Below are positions 9,640 to 16,613 of a DNA stretch of 16,613 nt, in pieces. Origin of the DNA: Betaproteobacteria bacterium (GTDB taxonomy: Bacteria > Pseudomonadota > Gammaproteobacteria > Burkholderiales > Casimicrobiaceae); the NCBI GenBank assembly GCA_016704895.1, contig JADIZG010000029.1:1-16613 (forward strand), read 5' to 3'. Below the pieces are notes generated by a model that was not told the origin of the DNA, did no database searches, and saw only the letters and a program-made list of their open reading frames with translations. A program made the translations under genes and the position numbers. How positions within the stretch are numbered: position 1 is the first letter of the stretch; every line of letters begins with the position of its first letter.

Positions 9640-12497
9640 TCAGTGCGCGATGACCATCTCGCCGGAGGCGAGCTTCGTGGCGAACGCGTCCTCGATCAGC
9701 TGCTTCTGCTCGGCGTTGTGCTTCGACGCGTAGCCGACGGCCGTCGATGCCGAGATCGAACGTCCCGCGTACGCGAGCACCTGGCTGTCCAGGATGTCGG
9801 CGCGCAGGTAGGCGCGAAGCCGGTACCAGGCGCCCTGGTTCTGCGGCTCCTCCTGGCACCAGACCACTTCCTTCGCCTTCGCGTACTTGGCGATCTCCGA
9901 CTTGAAGTCGGCGTGGGGGAACGGGTACTGCTGCTCGAGGCGCACGATCGCGACGTCGTCGATCTTGCTCTCGCGCCGGTACGCGAGCAGGTCGTAGTAG
10001 ACCTTGCCCGAGCACACGATCACGCGCCGCGCCTTCTTCGCGTCGATCTTCTCGATCTCGCCGATCACGGTCTGGTACCGGCCATCGGCGAGATCGTCGA
10101 TCGTCGAGACCGCCTCCTTGTGGCGAAGCAGGCTCTTCCGGGCTCATCACGACGAGCGGCCTGCGGTACTGGCGGATCATCTGCCGGCGCAGCAGGTGGA
10201 AGATCTGCGCGGGCGTCGACGGCACGACGACCTGCATGTTGTGCTGCGCGCACAGCTGCAGGTAGCGCTCGGGGCGGGCCGACGAGTGCTCGGGGCCCTG
10301 GCCTTCGTGGCCGTGGGGCAGCAGCATCACGAGCCCGCAGATCCGGCCCCATTTCACTTCGCCCGACGCGATGAACTGGTCGATGACGACCTGCGCGCCG
10401 TTCGCGAAATCGCCGAACTGCGCTTCCCAGACCACGAGCCTCGACGGGTCCGACGTCGCGTAGCCGTACTCGAACGCGAGCACGGCGTTCTCGGTCAGCA
10501 CCGAGTCGATCAGCTCGATCGACGGCTGGTCGGGCTTCAGGTGCTCGAGCGGCACGTACGATCCGCTGTCCCACTTCTCGCGGTTCTGGTCGTGCAGCAC
10601 CGCATGGCGGTGCGAGAAGGTTCCGCGCCCGACGTCCTCGCCCGAGAGGCGCACGCCGTAGCCCTGGTCCAGCAGCGTCGCGTACGCGAGCGTCTCCCCC
10701 ATGCCCCAGTCGATCGGCATCCTGCCCTCGCCCATCGCACGGCGGTCGGCGACGACGCGCTCGACGCGCGAATGCAGCTTGAGCTCGGCGGGCACCGTGC
10801 CGAGCTTCTTGGCCGAGCTCCGTGAGTCGCGTCTTCGGGAAGCGGTGTCGCAGGGGTCGGTCCAGTGCCGTGCCCTATGGGGCGCCAGTCGACGGTGAAC
10901 GGCGGCTTGTAGTTCGACAGCACCGTCTTGTTCGTGTGCTGGCCGCGGTCCATCGCGGCGCGATAGGCCGTGACCATCGCGTCGGCGTCGCCGGCGGGGA
11001 TCACCCCCGCCTGCCCGAGGCGGTCCGCGTAGAGCCTTGCGCGTGCCCGGGTGCGCGTGGATCTTCTTGTACATCAGCGGCTGCGTGACCATCGGCTCGT
11101 CCGCCTCGTTGTGGCCCTAGCGCCGGAAGCACACGAGGTCGATGCACACGTCCTTGTGGAACTTCTGCCGGTACTCGAGCGCGATGTCGATCGCGAGCAG
11201 GCGGGCTCTCCGGGTCGTCGCCGTTGACGTGCAGGATCGGGGCGTCCGCCATCTTCGCGATGTCGGTGCAATAGAGCGTGCCGCGCGTGTCCCGCGGGTC
11301 GGACGTCGTGAAGCCGATCTGGTTGTTGACGACGATGTGCACGGTCCCGCCGGTGTAGTACCCGCGGGTCTGCGCCATGTTGAGGCATTCCTGGTTGACG
11401 CCCTGCCCGGCGATCGCCGCGTCGCCGTGGATCACGACGGGCAGCACCTGGTCGCCCATCCGGTCGCCGCGCCGGTGCTGGCGCGCCCGCACGCCGCCCT
11501 CGACCACCGGGTTCACGATCTCCAGGTGCGACGGGTTGAACGCCAGCGTCACGTGCACCGGCCCGCCGGGCGTCGCGACGTCCGAAGAGAAGCCCTGGTG
11601 GTACTTCCGACGTCGCCCTCACGCCAGCGCCTGCGCGTACTGCCCCTCGAACTCGGCGAACAGGTCGCGGGCATCTTGCCCAGGGTATTGACCAGAACGT
11701 TGACGCGCCCGCGATGCGCCATGCCCATCACGATCTCCTGCACCCCTGCCGCTCCCGCGCGCTGGATCAGGTGGTCGAGCATCGGGATCACCGGTCGCCC
11801 CCTTCGCCAGAGAAGCGCTTCTGGCCGACGTACTGCGTGTGCAGGTAGCGCTCGAGCGTCTCGGCGGCGGTCAGCCGCTCGAGAATGTGGCGCCGCTCGG
11901 CCGAGCGTGAACGACGGCTCGCGCGCGTCGGCTCTCGACTCCTGCAGGAAGCGCCGCTTCTGGCTGTCCGAGATGTACATGTACTCGAGGCCGAGCGTGC
12001 GCGAGTAGGTCTCGCGTAGCATCGACACGATGTCGCGCAGCCGCATGCGGGCGGGTCCCGCGCGGAGCGACCCGACGTCGAACACGGTGTCGAGGTCGGA
12101 TTCCGAGAAGCCGTAGGGCCGGAGGTCGAGGTCCGGGATATACGGCGGCTCTTGGCGCTCCAGCGGATCGAGGTCGGCGTGGCGCGAGCCTTGAAGCGAC
12201 CGGAACTTGCTGATCATGCTGCAGCACCAGCACCTGTTTCGCCATCGTCGTGGCGTCGATCATCGCGCCCTGGACGCGGCACCGTGGCTCCCGCGTCGAT
12301 CTTTGGCGGGTTTGACGAACGACCCGACGACCGGCGCGTGGGGACGTCCTTCGCATCGCCCCGCGCTCGACGAAGTACCCGGCCCATCTCGCCGCCGGAA
12401 CCGCGTGCAGGATCTGCCGAGACACGTCTCGTAGAGCTCCTCGATGAACGGCGCATTCGCCCCGAACAGGCGGGTTCGACGATTCCCACTCCTTCAT
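9640..12497 (-). CDS. sucA: 2-oxoglutarate dehydrogenase E1 (thiamine diphosphate), split by many frameshifts and one in-frame TAG
   Basis: It decarboxylates 2-oxoglutarate and loads succinyl onto E2. ATG at 12497 starts MKEWESS; the next frame continues LFGANAPFIEELYE, the usual OdhA N-terminus. In order follow SRHADLDPLERQ, LEYMYISD, ERRHILERLTAAETLERYLH, VIPMLDHLIQRAG, GMAHRGRVNVLVNTLGKMP, VTLAFNPSHLEIVNPVVEG, TVHIVVNNQIGFTTSDPRDT, ILHVNGDDPE, VTQPLMYKKIHAHPG, HTNKTVLSNYKPPFTVDW, ERVVADRRAMGEG, GRGTFSHRHAVLHDQ, KWGRICGLVMLLPHGHEGQG and the C-terminal KEVVWCQEEPQNQGAW...MVIAH. The 2858 nt match about 950 residues, the family length, so nothing large is lost. At least a dozen frame changes occur, clearly near 10140, 10820-10890, 11037, 11210, 11615, 11670, 11780 and 12475. 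A TAG at 11117-11119 replaces an expected Trp in FRRWGHNE. Its stop is 35 bp before sucB. Confidence 0.92.
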
Positions 12498-12597
12498 TTG
12501 ATGCCCATCGCGTCACCCGCCGGCGTCTGCCCCGGCCTTTCGGGGGTCACCCGGTTGGTGCGGGCCTGCTCCCTACGCGTCGCACCGGGCGGGTCGT

Positions 12598-13910
12598 CTA
12601 CCGCTTGTCGATCGCTCGGCACGATGCGCCGCGCCGCGCCCCTCGCAGAGCTGGCGCGGACGACCGATTTTCTGCTCGGGGTCGCCGATCATCTCGTTCA
12701 ACTGCGCGATCCACCCCACCGTGCGCGCCAGGGCAAGATCGCCGTGAACATTCCACGCCGGGATGCCCCAGTGCCTTCTGGACGATGCCGGGTAGAAGTC
12801 GACGTTTCGGATACAGCGGCGCTTCATGAAGTAATCGTCCTCCAGAGCGATCTTCTCGAGCTTCAGGGCAAGCTAGAACAGCGGGTCGTCCTTGAGATCA
12901 GGTTCCTCAAGAACTTCGTGGCACGTCTTTTGGATGATCTTCGCGCGCGGGTCGTAGTTCTTGTAGACCCGGTGCCGAAACCGAAGAGCTACCGATGCTG
13001 TTCCTGTCCTTCACCTGTTTCGCGATATACGCGTCGATGTTGGTTGCCTCCCACTGCGCCGGATCCGGTTGAGCATGATCAGCGCCGCTTCGTTCGCGCC
13101 CCCGTGTGCCCGGCCCCACAGACTTAGCGACTACCGGCTGCGACACATGCGAAGGGGTTCGCGCCCGACGACGCGCACAGCCCGGACCGTGGAGGTCGAC
13201 GCGTTCTGCTCGTGATCGGCGTGCAGGATCAGGATGCGATCCATCGCCTTGGTCAGCACCGGGCTCGGCTCGTACTCCTCGCACGGGTTGCCGAACATCA
13301 TGCGCAGGAAGTTCTCGACGTACGACAGCAGGTTCTTCGGGTAGAGGAATGGCTGGCCGAGGTTGTGCTCGTAAGCGACGGCCGTGATCGTCGGCATCTT
13401 GGCGATGAGGCGGAACGCCGATATTTCGCGGTGGCGCGGGTTATTGATATCGAGCGAGTCGTGGTAGAAGGCCGACAGCGCACCGACCACACCGCACATG
13501 ACGGCCATCGGGTGCGCATCGCGGCGGAAGCCCGAGTAGAAGCGCGCCAGTTGCTCGTGCACCATGGTGTGATTGGTGACGGTCTTGTCGAAACTCGACT
13601 TTTCTTCGGGCGTCGGGAGGTGCCCGTAGAGGATGAGGAACGCCACTTCCAGGAAGTCGCAATTTTCGGCCAACTGTTCGATGGGGTAGCCGCGATACAG
13701 CAAAATGCCCTCATCGCCGTCGATGTAGGTGATCTGGGAGCGGCAGCTCGCCGTGGACATGAAGCCCGGGTCGTACGTGAACACGCCGGACTTGCCGTAG
13801 AGGGTCCGCACGTCGACCACGTCCGGGCCGATCGTGCCACCGAACATCAGCAGGTCGACGGAGGGGGCGGCGTCGCTGAACGACAGGGTTGCGATTCGTT
13901 CCTTGCTCAT
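12598..13910 (-). CDS. gltA: Citrate synthase (type II hexameric), frame-disrupted C-terminal half
   Basis: It condenses oxaloacetate and acetyl-CoA to citrate. ATG at 13910 has TGGAGAT 5 nt upstream. Residues 1-243 are continuous: GFMSTASCRSQITYIDGDEG, LLYRGYPIEQLAE, FLEVAFLILYGHLP, FYHDSLDINNPRHR, and ILHADHEQNASTSTVR with active-site His233. The frame breaks near 13180. After that the protein is recoverable in pieces: ASSGANPFACVAAG, AHGGANEAALIMLNRI, NIDAYIAK, VYKNYDPRAKIIQKTCHEVLEE, DLKDDPLF-(TAG at 12873-12875, Glu expected)-LALKLEKIALEDDYF, NVDFY with the catalytic Asp, and ALARTVGWIAQLNEMI followed by DPEQKIGRPRQL. The repaired tail fits a stop at TAG 12598-12600. The span of 1313 nt is about 437 residues, normal for the family. 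It follows sdhE by 3 nt. Confidence 0.93.
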
Positions 13911-13913
13911 CGT

Positions 13914-14244
13914 CTATCTCCAAAATCGTTGCATCGAACCGCTCCTGGCCCTCGCGGTTGCTGCCGCTTCCTTCTCAGAAGTGCGTGTCGAACCCGAGCG
14001 CAAACGTTGGACCAGCCCGGCTAGAGATGGGTCCGACGGTTCTCCTCGACCGCTGACCCAATCCCAAAAATCATTATCCGGTCCGAATCGAGCAGGCGTG
14101 AGAACGCGGCCAGCTCCTCCGGCGACAAATTTTCGCAGGTGCCCGCGACGCGAAATCGCTTCCAGCACGAGAGATCCAGCTCGAGGCAGACACCGCGCCT
14201 GCACCGCCAATAAACGGAGACCCTCGTCTAGTTCTGCCTTCCGC
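13914..14244 (-). CDS. sdhE: Succinate dehydrogenase flavinylation factor SdhE (frame-disrupted, start unresolved)
   Basis: A small SdhE/YgfY/Sdh5-type protein that helps covalent FAD attachment to SdhA. In no single frame is it complete, but the pieces are in the right order: KAELDEGLR, then YWRCRRG-CLELDL (the invariant RGxxE-like element) in the next frame, NLSPEELAAFSRLLDS, and in a third frame PDNDFWDWVSGRGEP...LAGLVQRLRSG. That last frame ends at TAG 13914-13916, three bases before the gltA ATG. Its final codons contain the gltA ribosome binding site, suggesting translational coupling. A shift near 13985 would instead end it at a TGA about 60 bp earlier, nearer the 80-95 residues usual for SdhE. 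No ATG is visible between the sdhB stop (14285) and the first conserved piece, so the start is probably hidden by an error. Position between sdhB and gltA is typical of betaproteobacteria. Confidence 0.75.
13916..13922 (-). promoter_or_regulatory. Ribosome binding site of gltA inside the end of sdhE
   Basis: TGGAGAT on the minus strand, 5 nt before the gltA ATG at 13910, overlaps the last sense codons and stop of the sdhE frame (TGG AGA TAG). Confidence 0.6.
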
Positions 14245-14284
14245 GAGTGCGGGCCTTTGCGTTCTGCGGATGCCCAGGAGGCGA

Positions 14285-14982
14285 TTAGACCGCCCGCTTG
14301 AGCATGATCTCTTTGATTTTGCCGATTGCCCGCGTCGGGTTGAGGCCCTTCGGGCAGACATCCACGCAATTCATGATGGAATGGCAACGGAAGAGCCGGT
14401 AGGGATCCTCGAGGTCGTCCAGACGCTCGTTGGTTGCCTGATCACGGCTATCGGCAATGAATCGATAGGCCTGAAGGAGTCCGGCGGGTCCGACGAACTT
14501 GTCCAGGTTCCACCAGAACGACGGGCACGCCGTCGAACAGCAAGCGCACAGGATGCACTCGTACAGGCCGTTGAGCTCCTCACGCTCTTCGGGCGTCTGC
14601 AGACGCTCGCCCTCGGGGGGCGGTGTATCGTTGATCAGGTAGGGCTTGATCGAGTGGTACTGCTTGAAGAACTGGGACATGTCCACGATCAGATCGCGGA
14701 TGACCGGCAATCCGGGAGTGGGCGCAGTACGACAGGCTCTTTGAGGTCGCCGATTTTGGTGATGCAAGCCAAGCCGTTCTTGCCCTTGCTGTTCATGGCT
14801 TCCGACCGCACACCCCCTCGCGGCAGGAACGCCGAAAAGCGACCGAGTCGTCCACGATTTTCACCCTGACAGGCGCGTCGAGCAGCATCTGGTCGGTCGG
14901 CTCGAGCGGGACATCCCGTAGTCCTGCAGGTAGGGCTTCAGCGTCCTTGTCCGAGGTCGTAGCGGTAGATGGATAAGCGCAT
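14285..14982 (-). CDS. sdhB: Succinate dehydrogenase iron-sulfur subunit (N-terminal half frame-disrupted)
   Basis: The electron-transfer subunit of complex II, membrane-associated on the cytoplasmic side. The C-terminal 150 residues are continuous: GLPVIRDLIVDMSQFFKQYH, SIKPYLINDTPPPEGE, then ECILCACCSTACPSFWW and CHSIMNCVDVCPKGLNP (cysteines of the 4Fe-4S and 3Fe-4S clusters), ending KEIMLKRAV and TAA at 14285. Upstream, MRLSIYRYD (ATG at 14982), KPYLQDY, LEPTDQMLL, VKIVDDSVAFRRSCREGVCG (2Fe-2S cysteines), EAMNSKGKNGLACITKIG and DLKEPVVL can be read over all three frames. A base is missing right after CREGVCG near 14806. The 698 nt fit the usual 233-236 residues, which supports the ATG at 14982, although no ribosome binding site precedes it. 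An ATG at 15073 is an alternative. Confidence 0.9.
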
Positions 14983-15092
14983 GGGGTCGGAAGGGAGGTG
15001 AAAAACGGTTGTGGCCCGGGGTGGCGGGTGCCGCGCTGGGGGTCGCCTCTGTCTTCAGACTCGATCGGTTCATCGACGAACCCTTCACGCCT

Positions 15093-16613
15093 TCACCTTT
15101 CACAGTGGCGGCTCGTGCCTTCGGTTCGGAGAACGCAACGGTGAACGGCTTCAGCTTCACCGGCCGATATTCGAGCCGGTCTCGCGTCAGCAGTACGCAG
15201 GGCGTGTGCTTCATCCAGTTCACGTCGTCGCGGTTCGGAAAATCGGACCGGTCGTGCGCACCGCGCGATTCCGTGCGGGCTTCGGCGCAGATCAGCGTGG
15301 ATCGCGCCACTTCGATCAAGTTGTCGAGCTCGAGGGCTTCGATACGCGCGGTATTGAGACCTTGCTCTTATCATCGTCTCGGGGGCGCTTCGACCGTTCC
15401 GAGATTTCCTTGATCTTACGCGACGCCGTCCGGACCAGCAAATCCGGGAAACGGAACACGCCGCAGTGCGATTGCAGGTCGCATGATCAGCCGTACGGTG
15501 GAGACGCTCTCCCCGTTCGTCTGACTTCGTGAAGTCGAGGCCAAACGCCACTGCGCGCGATCGTCAGGTCGCCGGCATCTTTCAGCAGATCCTCCAATCC
15601 GGAATCCGATTCCAGATCGGCGAATGAACTCGCTCGCCCGCGCTCTTGCCGAATACGAGCAGATCGAGCAGCGAATTCGTTCCGAGCCAGTTTGCCCCGT
15701 GGACGGACACGCAGGCGCACTCGCCGACTGCGTAGAAGCCAGGGACTACCTCGATTCCGCCTTCCCGTCCTTCGGAACGACCACCTGGCCATGGTAGTTC
15801 GTCAGGATGCCGCCCATCTGGTAATGCACGGTCGGAACGACGGGGATCGGATCCCTTTGACGCAATCGACATTGGCGAACTTGAGCGCGATCTCTCGGAT
15901 CGACGGGCAGCCGCTTGTTGATCACGTCAGCGCCGAGGTGGGTCGAGCTTGAGAGTGACGTGATTCCCCGTCACTACCAGCGCCGCGCCCTTCCTCGATC
16001 TCCTGGTCCGTCGAGCCGCCCCCGCGACGACGTCGCGGCTGGCGAGACCCTTCACGGTCGGGGCATAACACTCCGAAGCGCTCGCCGTTCTTGTTCAGCA
16101 GGATAGCCGCCCTCACCGCGACGCCTTCGGTGATCAACACGCCGGCGCCGGCACGCCGGTCGGGTGGAACTCCCAGAACTCCATGTCACCGAGCGGAATG
16201 CCCGCCCTCGCCGCGGTACCCAGGCCGTCCCCGGTATTGATGAAGGCATTCGTCGACGCGGAATAGATGCGGCCGGCGCCTCCGGTGGCGAACAGCACGG
16301 CTTGGCATGGAAGAACCACGACCTCGCCGGTCTCCATTTCCAGCCGGCGCCATGACACCTCCCCTTCGGCGTTGCGAATAAGGTCTAGCGCCATCCATTC
16401 GACGAAGAAATGAGCACGTGCGCACGTTGCGCTGATAGAGCGCGTGCAGCATGGCGTGCCCGGTGCGATCGGCTGCGGCGCAGGAACGAGCCACCGGGCC
16501 TCTCGCCGTAATTCGCGTGTCGACCCCCGACGGTCGCTGGTAGATTTTGCCTTCGGGGGTTACGATCCGAAAGGCGTGCCGTAGTGCTCGAGCTCGTGGA
16601 CGACCTTCGGCGC
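15093..16613 (-). CDS. sdhA: Succinate dehydrogenase flavoprotein subunit, N-terminus beyond the right edge, heavily frame-disrupted
   Basis: It oxidises succinate to fumarate with covalently bound FAD. The window begins inside the gene at APKVVHELEHYGTPF (about residue 115 of 590), so the FAD Rossmann motif and flavinylated histidine are not seen. Pieces in order are PEGKIYQRP, ARSCAAADRTGHAMLHALYQ, FFVEWMALDLI, LFATGGAGRIYSASTNAFIN, GDMEFWEFHPTGV, VLITEGV, LLNKNGERF, EIEEGRG, VVPTVHYQMGGILTNYHGQV (catalytic His region), VVPGFYAVGECACVSVHGAN, LGTNSLLDLLVFGKSAG, RGAHDRSDFPNRDDVNWMKH and KLKPFTVAFSEPKA. HGANRLGT reads HGANWLGT here (Arg to Trp, 15687-15689). The 3' end is uncertain: I use TGA at 15093-15095, reached in one of the frames just past KA. 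The spacer 14983-15092 shows nothing else. Confidence 0.9.

Noticed and set aside
12498..12597. Possible terminator in the gltA-sucA spacer (CCCGGTGCG with CGCACC...CCGGG)
   Set aside because: The stem needs a bulge and a loop of about 18 nt, has no U-run, and the local sequence is error-prone.
9640..16613. Interpreting sucA, gltA and sdhAB as true pseudogenes
   Set aside because: Gene lengths, motif order and nearly all active-site residues are preserved, the breaks track distance to the contig edge, and these enzymes are central to metabolism; sequencing error explains it better.
9640..16613. Programmed frameshifting or an unusual genetic code
   Set aside because: Shifts go in both directions, are too many, lack slippery sites in common, and neighbouring genes on the left read normally with standard codons.

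Overview
This is a GC-rich bacterial chromosomal segment, almost certainly from a betaproteobacterium of the Burkholderiales/Rhodocyclales type. The evidence is the gene order sdhA-sdhB-sdhE-gltA-sucA-sucB-lpdA-zapE, the betaproteobacterial look of GltA, OdhA and ZapE, and a Bug/TctC periplasmic binding protein, a family greatly expanded in Burkholderiales. Apart from the Bug gene, every gene lies on the minus strand, so transcription runs from high to low coordinates.

Layout from right (upstream) to left (downstream): sdhA (runs off the right edge, N-terminus missing), sdhB, sdhE, gltA, sucA, sucB, lpdA, zapE, acuI-type acryloyl-CoA reductase and prpE (propionyl-CoA synthetase). Then comes a convergent plus-strand Bug gene, and a divergent minus-strand AMP-dependent synthetase that runs off the left edge. 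Genes are packed tightly. The largest gap is about 224 bp (1155-1378), so no stretch over 300 bases lacks a gene. I found no tRNA, rRNA, CRISPR, insertion sequence or phage gene.

The right two thirds encode a block of the TCA cycle: citrate synthase, all three components of the 2-oxoglutarate dehydrogenase complex, and succinate dehydrogenase subunits with their flavinylation factor. The AcuI and PrpE genes feed C3 acids (propionate, possibly acrylate or 3-hydroxypropionate) towards propionyl-CoA. Bug proteins usually bind small carboxylates, which would fit a carboxylic-acid theme, but its ligand is unknown.

The dominant peculiarity is the state of the reading frames. The left 8 kb has only isolated single-base shifts. 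From about 9.1 kb rightwards they become very frequent, and sucA, gltA, sdhE, sdhB and sdhA are each split over all three frames, with in-frame TAG codons in sucA and gltA. Conserved residues between the shifts are intact and the damage tracks position rather than gene. The best reading is uncorrected sequencing error towards a contig end, not true gene decay. The frame breaks also create false long reading frames (apparent SucA-SucB and Lpd-ZapE fusions). I see no convincing new biological system; the most interesting biology is the prpE/acuI pair placed behind the TCA operon.
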